Below the pieces are notes generated by a model. That model was not told the DNA's origin. It saw only the letters and a program-made list of their open reading frames with translations, and did no database searches. Made by a program: the position numbers and the translations under genes. Source: Rhodothermales bacterium (lineage in GTDB: Bacteria > Bacteroidota > Rhodothermia > Rhodothermales > VXPQ01). Taken from it: a stretch of 64,000 nt of DNA. Where the stretch lies: assembly GCA_951812335.1 (NCBI GenBank), contig OX638293.1, forward strand, positions 186,001-250,000, written 5' to 3'. The stretch's first letter is position 1. Every line of letters starts with the position of its first letter. Below are positions 55,054 to 62,240 of this stretch, piece after piece.

Positions 55054-55107
55054 CCCGCAACGCCCGCAACGCCCGCAACGCCCGCAACGCCCGCAACGCC
55101 CGCAACG
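55054..55107 (+). repeat. Six perfect 9-bp tandem repeats
   Basis: The unit cccgcaacg occurs six times in a row from 55054 to 55107. It lies between rsmI and the first small unknown ORF and is not within a supported gene. A minus-strand open frame through it gives an LRA tripeptide repeat but has no start signal. Confidence 0.92.
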
Positions 55108-55292
55108 TACGACGCAAATACGGGGCAGCAAGTCTCCCCGATAATTTTTGCGCGCCCTGGGACGAAATACGGTCGCCTACCAGAGGGAAACCCGCCAAAT
55201 TAAGAGCCGATTGAAAGAACTGCTCCATCTTGATATTTTCGTTTCCTCGTGCGTAGGTTGTAGAAGCCCAAGGCCACGAAAAAGAACCGGCT

Positions 55293-55490
55293 ATGTCTGA
55301 ACAGAGCAGTGGATTTGAAGGCACTCAGCCTGTGCGCGTCGGGGTGGACTTGGACAAGTACATTGACCAGCGGATAGAAGCTGGTTTTCGGGCGAGAGAA
55401 AATGTGCTATGGCGGGTACTTTGGAAATGGCTCTTGGTATCCATCGGCGGGGGAGGAGTAGGGGGCCTTCTTACCCTCCTTTTTTCATGA
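55293..55490 (+). CDS. Small membrane protein, unknown, 65 aa
   Basis: The polar N-terminus (MSEQSSGFEGTQPVRVGVDLDKYIDQRIEAGFRAREN) is followed by one membrane helix with a glycine-rich end (WKWLLVSIGGGGVGGLLTLLFS). No family recognised. The stop TGA is directly followed by the start of the next small gene, so the two are probably a pair. Codon use and lower GC differ from rsmI upstream. Confidence 0.6.
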   Translation: MSEQSSGFEGTQPVRVGVDLDKYIDQRIEAGFRARENVLWRVLWKWLLVSIGGGGVGGLLTLLFS

Positions 55491-55491
55491 A

Positions 55492-55821
55492 ATGCACTCT
55501 GTCATGAAGATAACTATCCCTAAGACCTACTTGAAAATAACCGGCTCTCGGGCAGATATGTTACGTGATTTCCTGGCCCGTAATGCCGTTGCCAAAGAAA
55601 AGGACGGGGGAGAATACCGGGCCGGAATGCTGTTGGCGGCGGACAAGTACATAATCAAGATGGAACAGAACGAAAGCGGCCTGCGCTACAGCGTGGGGTT
55701 TGATCACGAAGGTGATTCGTTTGTGGCGATAGGTCCCAATCTGGCCAAGCAACTTGTGAGCGAAGCAGTGCCCTTGTTGGCTATCGGCGGCTCGGAACAC
55801 CGTATGGCGTATACGGAATAA
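55492..55821 (+). CDS. Small cytoplasmic protein, unknown, 109 aa
   Basis: The start is ATG 55492 or ATG 55504 (MKITIPKTYLKI). The sequence SRADMLRDFLARNAVAKEKDGGEYRAGMLLAADKYIIKMEQNE looks like a compact alpha/beta domain, ending AYTE. No known motif. It follows the preceding small membrane protein by one base. The pair is flanked by a 9-bp repeat array and by a degraded restriction island, so it may be part of the same accessory segment (inference). Confidence 0.6.
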   Translation: MHSVMKITIPKTYLKITGSRADMLRDFLARNAVAKEKDGGEYRAGMLLAADKYIIKMEQNESGLRYSVGFDHEGDSFVAIGPNLAKQLVSEAVPLLAIGGSEHRMAYTE

Positions 55822-55864
55822 CGTTTCACGCCGTCAGGTCTTTGAGCATCAACCGTCTGGCTCA

Positions 55865-56071
55865 CTATTGGGCCTGGAGTTCCGGTTCATCTGCAGCGCT
55901 CGGCTCAGGCCCGGATTGTTCTTCAGGCGCGTCGGGCCCCTCGAAAACCACGCGACCATCCCGCCAGAACACGGCGTATTGCCCCAGTTTGCGCTTGCGC
56001 TCCAGCGCTTCGGCAACCGCTTGCCGCAGGCACTCGAGTCCTTGCCTTGTAAACTCATCCAGTTCAGCCAT
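55865..56071 (-). CDS. Small helical protein, possible antitoxin-like, 68 aa
   Basis: The sequence MAELDEFTRQGLECLRQAVAEALERKRKLGQYAVFWRDGRVVFEGPDA is a helix followed by a beta-hairpin-like segment, and ends in an acidic Pro-rich tail. An overlapping frame upstream on the same strand ends KIRHDG-stop across its ATG (ATGGCTGA), starting from at least MGFRVVQTEPDILQLLEKIRHDG. The two look like a coupled pair, as in small toxin-antitoxin or regulator operons, but no family is identified. The upstream partner has no clear start codon. Confidence 0.5.
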   Translation of the reverse strand: MAELDEFTRQGLECLRQAVAEALERKRKLGQYAVFWRDGRVVFEGPDAPEEQSGPEPSAADEPELQAQ

Positions 56072-56536
56072 CGTGCCGTATTTTCTCGAGGAGTTGCAGA
56101 ATATCCGGTTCGGTCTGCACCACCCGAAATCCCATGCTGCGTTTGGGAGATTGCGAGCGTTTTTTCCGGGGCCAAACCCGAATTGCATCATGATGTAAAG
56201 AGATTAAAACACATCGTTTTGAGTAAAAAATATACTAAAAAGGAGTAGAAATTATACTAAAAAGGTATAAAAACTACTCAAAAGAGGTAAAATGGATCAT
56301 TGGGGCCGGTGAGTTCAGCCAACGTGCTGTCGCCTCGCGCGGCGGCGAAGGAACGGTCGAATAAATACTAAACTGGCTCAAAAAGATACTCTCAGGTAGA
56401 ATAGCCGATAATCCAGTTGTCCGGAAATTCCGGATAACTTTTGCTGCCAATGGCACAAAGGGATGTGAAAATGCGCAAGCGAATCAGTAACGCCAGTCTG
56501 CGTGTGCGAGCGGCGCCCGGTTGAGTTCGTCATACT
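56072..56536. other. 465-bp AT-rich gap in degraded restriction island
   Basis: The 56190-56290 part is strongly AT-rich (repeated actaaaaagg-type text). On the minus strand a short coding-like tail FAAARGDSTLAELTGPNDPFYLF followed by stop (56270-56350) looks like a gene remnant without a start. No complete gene is seen. Confidence 0.5.
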
Positions 56537-56734
56537 CTACGGGGACAGAGTCCCCATCGAACAATAATCTCGCTTACACAGTTTAGCGGACACGCCCTCG
56601 CCGAGTAGCACCGCGTTCCAATCCTCTGGAATCACCCCCACCTCCGTCCGCTTGTAACCCACCGGAACCTCTTCCGATAGCGCCCCGCGTCCATTTCCAA
56701 GGACGCTGCCCATTGTTCCTTGCCCGCTATTCAT
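56537..56734 (-). pseudogene. hsdS: Truncated hsdS (type I restriction specificity subunit), N-terminal stub
   Basis: The 65-codon frame contains VPVGYKRTEVGVIPEDWNAVLLGE, the well-known N-terminal signature of HsdS proteins (GYK-TEVGVIPEDW). The intact subunit is about 400 residues. Here the reading ends after another 15 residues of unrelated text, so both target-recognition domains are absent. The stub is on the same strand as the hsdM-like gene and lies just downstream of the DUF1016 gene. Confidence 0.75.
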
Positions 56735-56738
56735 CTCC

Positions 56739-57872
56739 TTAGCCTTCCCGATAGTTCAACTCTCTCCGGATGCTCTCCAGTTGGGCTACAAGTTCCTGTT
56801 TCGATGGCAGATAGAGTTGGTATTTCGACGCGTAGATATTGGCTTCTTCCGGTAGCGTCAGCTCAACCACGGCATCGTTCTTTCGGCCGCAGAGTACAAT
56901 GCCAACGGTCGGCAACTCATCATCAGTCTTCACATAGCGGTCAAAGTAATTGACGTACATCTGCATCTGTCCCAAATCCTGATGGGTCAGTTCGCCGCGC
57001 TTGAGATCAATCAGCACATAGCAGCGCAGGAGCCGATTGTAGAAAACCAGGTCCACGCGAAAATGCTTGTTGTCGAAAGTAAACCGCTTCTGCCGCGCCT
57101 CGAACAGGAAGCCTTTACCCAACTCCAGCAAGAAGTGCTGAAGTCGGTCGATGATCGCCGTTTCCAGTTCGCTTTCTGAATAGACAGGCTTTTCCTCCAA
57201 CTCGAGAAACTCCAGCACCAGAGGGTTCTTGATCAGGTCTGATGCTTTCTCGACCACTTGCCCCTCGTTGGCAAGCCGACAAACTTCCTCTTTGTCGCGG
57301 CTGAGCGCGAGCCGCTCGTACAGGGAACTCGCTATTTGCCGCTCCAACTCGCGCACACTCCAGCCGTTGTCCGCAGCCTCAATCTCGTAAAAACGGCGCT
57401 CCTCGGGATTGTCGATGGTCAGCAGAATAACGTAGTGGGACCAGCCAAGGGGAAACCGCTTTACCAATTCCGCAGACAGTGTCTGCACAATTCCCGGCAT
57501 TTCTGGATCTGCCAGCTGGAGGGCAGAGGTTGCCCTGTTGTCACTCAATGTCTCGTCTTGAGACACCGCCATCGATTTTGCAGACGCCGTCTGCAAAATA
57601 TCTGGGTAGCGCCTGTAGAACTTGCTCGATAACGCCAAACTCCGGCTGGAACAGCCTCGCATCGCCAGTTTGGCCGCCAGTTTTTTGATTAGCGCGGCCC
57701 CATATTCCGCCCTGTCCGCGCCATGCTGTTCATACTCGACGATATACCAGCCGAACAGCCAGTTTCGCACCACGAGTGAGCTATCAATAGCCCGCACGGC
57801 CGAGTGTTGCGCTTCCTCGTGGGTGCGCCGACACAATTCGACGAGATTCTCGAAATCGAATTTTTGACTCAT
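56739..57872 (-). CDS. PDDEXK nuclease-fold protein DUF1016 (YhcG type), 377 aa
   Basis: The N-terminal DUF1016_N (about 1-150) has LVVRNWLFGWYIVEYEQHGADRAEYGAALIKKLA, and a C-terminal PD-(D/E)xK domain has FRVDLVFYNRLLRCYVLIDLK with catalytic Asp and Lys-containing motifs, then HQDLGQMQMYVNYFDRY. The start is ATG 57872 (MSQKFDFENLVELC), overlapping the hsdM stop by ATGA; an upstream frame extension is a shadow of hsdM. YhcG-type genes are often found in type I restriction loci, and have been described as accessory nucleases. It is complete while its neighbours are broken. Confidence 0.88.
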   Translation of the reverse strand: MSQKFDFENLVELCRRTHEEAQHSAVRAIDSSLVVRNWLFGWYIVEYEQHGADRAEYGAALIKKLAAKLAMRGCSSRSLALSSKFYRRYPDILQTASAKSMAVSQDETLSDNRATSALQLADPEMPGIVQTLSAELVKRFPLGWSHYVILLTIDNPEERRFYEIEAADNGWSVRELERQIASSLYERLALSRDKEEVCRLANEGQVVEKASDLIKNPLVLEFLELEEKPVYSESELETAIIDRLQHFLLELGKGFLFEARQKRFTFDNKHFRVDLVFYNRLLRCYVLIDLKRGELTHQDLGQMQMYVNYFDRYVKTDDELPTVGIVLCGRKNDAVVELTLPEEANIYASKYQLYLPSKQELVAQLESIRRELNYREG

Positions 57873-59056
57873 AGCGACACCCCCATCCGCCTCAAGTGTC
57901 CCTCGACCTTTGCGCCGAATGCATCCACTTCCTTCTCCAACTCCGGCAGCGTCCGGGCGTAGCGCTCCTCCAGTTCTTTCACGCGCCCGGCAAGTCGTTG
58001 GGTCAGCCGTTCCATCTCGCTCCCGATAGCGGTTCGGATATCGGCGAACCATTTGTCCTCCACCACCAGCGACTTGATCTCGGTTTCGGTAAGCGAGGCA
58101 TAGCGGGCCAGCACCTGCTCGTTCAGCGCGGTCTGATGGTCTTTAACGGCTTTCCCCGCCTTCGATTCGGCGTTGATCAGAGCCAGACAGCGCATGAGCA
58201 CTTCCCGTTCCTCATTGCTCTCCGGCTCGCCCCGCACGGCCTTGAGTCGTGCCGCCACCGCAGTTTTAGTGACTTTGCCCTTGTCGTTCACCGCCTCTGC
58301 CAGCAGGCCCTCCTCCCCTGTGTGTTCTTCGACAAATTCCTCCAGTTCGCGGGCCGCGGACTCCTGCCTCGCCTCGATTCGAGCCTCGCTGTAACCCAAG
58401 CGGCCGTTGCCCGTAAACAATGTCTGACGCAGCGAGGGAAAGATATTCCAGTATTCTTCGAGCGCATCGATATCGCGGTCGGGAATGCCACCGTTCAGAT
58501 GAGCGTCCAGATCGTGCATATCCTCTGGCTCGCTGGAGTCGATATAGCGCGGGATGTTGAGGTTGTAATCGTTGGCCGGGTCGGCGATCTCCGACACCGG
58601 AACCATACGAGAATACCGGGGCAATTCAATCTGCTTGTTGAATACGTCCACAATCTTGTGAATGTCCTGCGCGCGCAGGCGGTTCTTGTTGCCGTCCTTG
58701 AGAAAGCCCTTGCTTGCGTCGATCATGAAGATGCCGGCGCGGGCATGGGCATGCTCCTTGTCGACAATCAGGATGCAAGCAGGGATTCCGGTACCGTAAA
58801 ACAGGTTGGCGGGCAGGCCAATGATACCCTTTATAAAGCCGTGCAGGATCAGATTCTTGCGAATGTCGGCCTCCTTGTTCCCGCGAAATAATACGCCGTG
58901 AGGCAGAATGATCGCGCCCTTGCCGTTGTTCTTGAGCGATGCGATGAGATGCAGAAGGAAAGCATAGTCCTTGTACTGCGAAGCGTCCATGCCGCCCCGC
59001 AACTCGTCGCAACTTTGCCAGAGCGAGGAATAAAGTTGAGACTTCTTCAGAGCCAT
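57869..59056 (-). pseudogene. hsdM: hsdM with large in-frame deletion of the methylase core, 395 aa
   Basis: The first 31 residues (MALKKSQLYSSLWQSCDELRGGMDASQYKDY) are the true start of a type I methylase. At residue about 31 the sequence jumps to AFLLHLIASLKNNGKGAIILPHGVLFRG, which normally lies about 250 residues later, after the catalytic NPPF/NPPY motif. The SAM-binding motif and the NPPY region are therefore gone; normal HsdM is over 600 residues. The frame is kept, and the join occurs at DYA, which is found at both normal positions (YKDY and GDYAFLLH), suggesting deletion between short matches. The C-terminal helical part is intact. No hsdR is in the window. Confidence 0.8.
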
Positions 59057-59080
59057 GCGCGCGTACTCAGGATGCTCCCC

Positions 59081-60229
59081 CTACTGCTGATACCGATGCC
59101 GCCGCAACGCCTCCGGCTCCCGTGTTCTGGTTACGGTCTCGCCACAGTCTCCGCATCGAAACACGATCTCCTTGGGCGGGCCCGTAGCGCCAGCCAGAAA
59201 GTATACGGCGCTGAACATGCCGTAACGAGCATGGGGCGAGACGCGCGGATGATCCCTGCCATGCCCGCAGGAACAGGCAGCGGCGGGCGCCGGGGAGAAC
59301 TCCGGAGACAGGAGCGGTTCTGCTTCGGTAGCCTCTTTTTCCAGCGCCTGCGCATGACGGTAGTGTTCCGCATCTGCAGGCCGTTCCACGATGTGCCTGT
59401 CTACCGATAGCCTACCGGATCCCCACAGCACGAGCAGGATCAGCAGGAACAGAACGAGCGCCGAGAACTCCAGCGACTGGGTGGGAGCCAGAAGCCCGCT
59501 CTGCAAGTGAACGACGAAGACGGCCCCGATGAGGATCGGCAACTGGACCATCGCAGCTACGCGCGTGAAAAGGCCGACGGCAATCATGACTCCCCCTACG
59601 AGGTGAGATAGCGCCACATAGTGGATCAGCACCACGGAGGTAAGCCACGCCGACGACGAGGAGCCGATCAGATCGAGGAATGCGGAAGAGTTCGAGATGA
59701 ACAGGACTCCCCGTGCGAAGAGTCCGATACCGAGATAGATTCTCAGCAATTCGAACGCAATGTTGCCGAGGCGCTCGAGCCGGTCGCCAATCGAACGGAA
59801 CGGGATGAAACGCCGCGTACTCCATGATGCATCGACGGACCACCGGCCGGATCCATGCAGAAAAATCGGGATCAGCAGGAACAGTACAAGCGCCGAGAAC
59901 TCGAACGACTGTCCGGCGGTGAATATACCGCCCCTGAGGTGGATCAGGAAGACGGCGCCTGCAAGAATCGGTATCTGCAACAGCACGGCCAGACGCGTAA
60001 ACAGACCGATGGCGATCATGGCCCCTCCCAGCAGGTGTGCGCCCACCACGATATACATGACACTGGACGACGCGAGCATGGATGTCTCGCTTCCCGCTAC
60101 GAGCGCGGCGAAGGCATCCGGACGGATCAAAAAAAACAGGCCGCGGACAAAGAGCCCGACCCCGAGATATATGCGAAGCAGGTCGAAGGCGAGATCGCGG
60201 TTCGACTCGATGCGATGCGACAGAGTCAT
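59081..60229 (-). CDS. Tandem DoxX-like membrane protein with C-terminal zinc-ribbon-like tail, 382 aa
   Basis: Two copies of a four-helix DoxX-like domain lie in one chain (about 10-140 and 155-285): LLRIYLGVGLFVRGLFFL and LLRIYLGIGLFARGVLFI, each followed by HLLGGAMIAIGLFTRLA / HLVGGVMIAVGLFTRVA. A cytoplasmic-looking tail has CSCGHGRDH and FRCGDCGETV, a CxxC pair suggestive of a zinc ribbon. Most DoxX proteins have a single domain and no such tail. Function of the family is not settled. The gene ends 24 bases upstream of the hsdM start, the same direction. Confidence 0.78.
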   Translation of the reverse strand: MTLSHRIESNRDLAFDLLRIYLGVGLFVRGLFFLIRPDAFAALVAGSETSMLASSSVMYIVVGAHLLGGAMIAIGLFTRLAVLLQIPILAGAVFLIHLRGGIFTAGQSFEFSALVLFLLIPIFLHGSGRWSVDASWSTRRFIPFRSIGDRLERLGNIAFELLRIYLGIGLFARGVLFISNSSAFLDLIGSSSSAWLTSVVLIHYVALSHLVGGVMIAVGLFTRVAAMVQLPILIGAVFVVHLQSGLLAPTQSLEFSALVLFLLILLVLWGSGRLSVDRHIVERPADAEHYRHAQALEKEATEAEPLLSPEFSPAPAAACSCGHGRDHPRVSPHARYGMFSAVYFLAGATGPPKEIVFRCGDCGETVTRTREPEALRRHRYQQ

Positions 60230-60244
60230 GGACGTACGTATGAT

Positions 60245-60559
60245 CTATTTCTGATAGTTCTGGTTTGTGGAGCGTAACCGTGCTTTGTATTTCCGGAGCC
60301 GACGACGCAGCACCTTCACGCATTCGTCAAGCGCTTCCTCGTGGGTGGCGCCATCGTTCGCAGTCGCGAGTGTCCGATGGTACACATGCACAATGACTTC
60401 AGCCGATTTGATCTTGTCAGGGTGGCCATTTTCCGAGAATACGATGCGCGCTTCTGTGATGCCGTCGTACACCCGTTCGAGTTTCGCCAGCCGGGCTTCG
60501 GCATATTTCCTGAGAGTCGAAGGAGCATCGAAATGACGGGCCGTAATCTGTGTTTGCAT
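60245..60559 (-). CDS. hpf: Ribosome hibernation promoting factor (short HPF/RaiA family), 104 aa
   Basis: HPF binds the 30S subunit and inactivates ribosomes in slow growth. The start is ATG 60559 with GAGG six-plus bases before it; an earlier GTG overlaps that SD. The beta-alpha-beta-beta-beta-alpha order is visible: MQTQITARHFDAPSTLRKYAEARLAKLERVYDGI, ARIVFSE, AEVIVHVYHRTLATAN, and EALDECVKVLRRRLRKYKARLRS. There is no C-terminal dimerisation domain, so this is the short form. Confidence 0.9.
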   Translation of the reverse strand: MQTQITARHFDAPSTLRKYAEARLAKLERVYDGITEARIVFSENGHPDKIKSAEVIVHVYHRTLATANDGATHEEALDECVKVLRRRLRKYKARLRSTNQNYQK

Positions 60560-60690
60560 AGGATACACCTCTTTACGTCGAACAACCTTACGATACAGCG
60601 CAGACGCGCACCCTTCGTATTACGGAATCGGCGCGAAATTATCAACGGGTACCGCGACAAAACGGAAAATTCCTGCCGATCGTGACGGTT

Positions 60691-60757
60691 AACGATACTC
60701 TGATTAAGTCCGCAAAGCGCAGGGGCTGAGAGGGATGGTCTCGATCAGAGTATCATT
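60691..60757 (-). repeat. Three-arm repeat, minimal copy I
   Basis: Only 67 bases remain: CGATACTCTGATTAAGTCCG at one end, GGGGCTGAGAGGGA in the middle, and the complement of GATACTCTGATCGAGAC at the other. Both terminal repeats are kept but the two internal arms are gone, as in an internal deletion derivative. It sits between hpf and ybeY, and the ybeY stop TAA (60756-60758) lies at its border. Confidence 0.85.
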
Positions 60758-61217
60758 AATATCCCGTTGCACGCAGGTAACGGTCTTCGAGCGCGTGCAT
60801 TTTTGCTTTCTCTACCGGGGTCTTGTCCAGGTAGCCGATCAAATGCAAGAGACCGTGGATCGCATAGCGCATGGCTTCTTCCTCCTCGTCCGCGCCGAAT
60901 TCGCGGCAACGTTCGCGCGCCGTATCGAAATCAATGTAGATTTCCCCGTCTACGACCTGTTCCTTCGCTTCCTCTTTTGCGGGGTGGTAATCGAAGGCCA
61001 ATACGTCCGTAGGCTCGTCGCATGCCCGGTAGCGCCGGTGCAGGTTCTGCACCGTCTTGCGACCGGCTACCACCAGGACAAGGCGCCGAACCGTTATGCC
61101 TTCGGCAGACAGTACATGCGTCAGTACGCGGCGGAAACGATCTGCAGGGAGGCTGCAGGAAGGATGCTGCAACGCTACCGTGAAATCGCTCCCCGGATCG
61201 GTTTTCTCCCCGTGCAT
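60756..61217 (-). CDS. ybeY: Endoribonuclease YbeY, 153 aa
   Basis: YbeY is a metal-dependent endoribonuclease needed for 16S rRNA 3'-end maturation. The motifs are RAC-DEPTDVLAFDY and AIHGLLHLIGYLDKTPVEKAKMH. The family motif is HGxLHLxGYDH; here two His are kept but the third position reads Asp-Lys, a form I recall from Bacteroidetes homologues. The start at 61217 overlaps the stop of the gene upstream (TGATG). Confidence 0.92.
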   Translation of the reverse strand: MHGEKTDPGSDFTVALQHPSCSLPADRFRRVLTHVLSAEGITVRRLVLVVAGRKTVQNLHRRYRACDEPTDVLAFDYHPAKEEAKEQVVDGEIYIDFDTARERCREFGADEEEEAMRYAIHGLLHLIGYLDKTPVEKAKMHALEDRYLRATGY

Positions 61218-61672
61218 CAACGGAGATCGTCGAAGAGCGTCTCGGTCATAGAGAGCGCAACGCTGCTCATCACGAGTTCCGGAGCCAACTGCGTGAAATC
61301 GGCGGAGAGCAGACGTTCGTCCACGTTCGAATACAGGGAGCATCCCGCCTCCCGTTCGATCACGAGTCCGTGGGCGGTTCCTGCACGGCGTGCGAAAAAA
61401 AGGACTTCCCCCAGTTCCTCGCTGGCGATGAAGCCCGTGCATCCCTGGAGTTGCAGAAAAGAGCCGATAGCGTATACGGAGATAAGATTTTCGGACTGAT
61501 CTTTCCGCACATCCCTGGGCAGATCCAGTTCGGGCGTGATTTCCAGCGAGAGCCTCCGGCCGCTCGCTTCGTCCAGAAGTTCGTAGCGGACCAGCGCAGG
61601 TTCGTGTCGGGCCGGTACCCTCAGCACGCTGGCGATACGATCGAAGTCCTTGTCAGAAAATGCGAAATGCAT
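61217..61672 (-). CDS. Unknown cytoplasmic protein, 151 aa
   Basis: The frame MHFAFSDKDFDRIASVLRVP leads into a compact beta-rich sequence: ALVRYELLDEASGRRLSLEITPELDLPRD, NLISVYAIGSFLQLQGCTGFIASEELGEVLFFARRAGTAHGLVIEREAG, SADFTQLAPELVMSSVALSMTETLFDDLR. No signal peptide, membrane segment or known motif. It overlaps ybeY by TGATG, so coupled translation is likely. Conserved-hypothetical in related genomes is my best guess. Confidence 0.65.
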   Translation of the reverse strand: MHFAFSDKDFDRIASVLRVPARHEPALVRYELLDEASGRRLSLEITPELDLPRDVRKDQSENLISVYAIGSFLQLQGCTGFIASEELGEVLFFARRAGTAHGLVIEREAGCSLYSNVDERLLSADFTQLAPELVMSSVALSMTETLFDDLR

Positions 61673-61728
61673 AACAGGGAGCGCCTGCGAAAAACGAAGG
61701 ATTGCTTGAGGAAAGGGCGGATGGCGCC

Positions 61729-62025
61729 TCAGTACGTCTCCTCGGAATATTCCTCCGTTTCCGTAGAAACTTCGCCGTCTTCCGACACGGGGTCGTCAAA
61801 GTCTTCCACTGCTTCGTCGGGCACGACATTTACGGCGTGCAGCCCCTTGTCGCCTTCTTCCAGATCGAACGTAACGGTTTGTTCCTTACGCAATGTTTTG
61901 AACCGTTGCTCCGACTGAATCGAAGAATAATGTACGAAAATGTCCGCATCCCCGTCGGGGTGAACGATGAAGCCGTACCCTCTTTTGGCGTCGAACCATT
62001 TGACGACGCTCCGTTGCGTGCTCAT
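61729..62025 (-). CDS. Cold-shock-domain protein with acidic tail, 98 aa
   Basis: The cold-shock domain (1-70) has VKWFDAKRGYGFIVHPDGDADIFVHYSSI with RNP1 (RGYGFI) and RNP2 (DIFVHY), then EQTVTFDLEEGDKGLHAVNV. A 28-residue acidic tail (DEAVEDFDDPVSEDGEVSTETEE) follows, which most Csp proteins lack. It probably binds single-stranded RNA. It has a long AT-rich leader upstream (62026-62240), as cold-shock genes often do. Confidence 0.93.
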   Translation of the reverse strand: MSTQRSVVKWFDAKRGYGFIVHPDGDADIFVHYSSIQSEQRFKTLRKEQTVTFDLEEGDKGLHAVNVVPDEAVEDFDDPVSEDGEVSTETEEYSEETY

Positions 62026-62240
62026 GACAATACCTTTGAAATTCCAGATCGTTTGGCGACAGTCGGCCTGCTTATTGCGAGGTTTTTCATGAGCTCACGC
62101 CGAAATTTCCCGCAAAAGCCCGATACTTAATGAATATACGAAAATAAACATATAGGCAAAATTTTTTTTATCGAATTTTCATATCTTTACACAAAGAACA
62201 GCGTTCGACCTTCCGGCGATTTCTCTCGCCTTGCACCTAA
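62026..62240 (-). promoter_or_regulatory. AT-rich leader/promoter region of the cold-shock gene
   Basis: 215 bases separate the cold-shock gene from the DUF2723 gene stop. 62128-62196 is strongly AT-rich, with an eight-T run (62162-62169). A -10-like TATATT and T-rich tracts are seen, but spacing to a -35 is poor, so no exact promoter is named. AAAGG lies a little upstream of the ATG. Confidence 0.35.

Noticed and set aside
54764-55324. 186-codon minus-strand frame with LRA tripeptide repeats
   Set aside because: The repeat is due to the 9-bp DNA array; the frame overlaps rsmI antisense.
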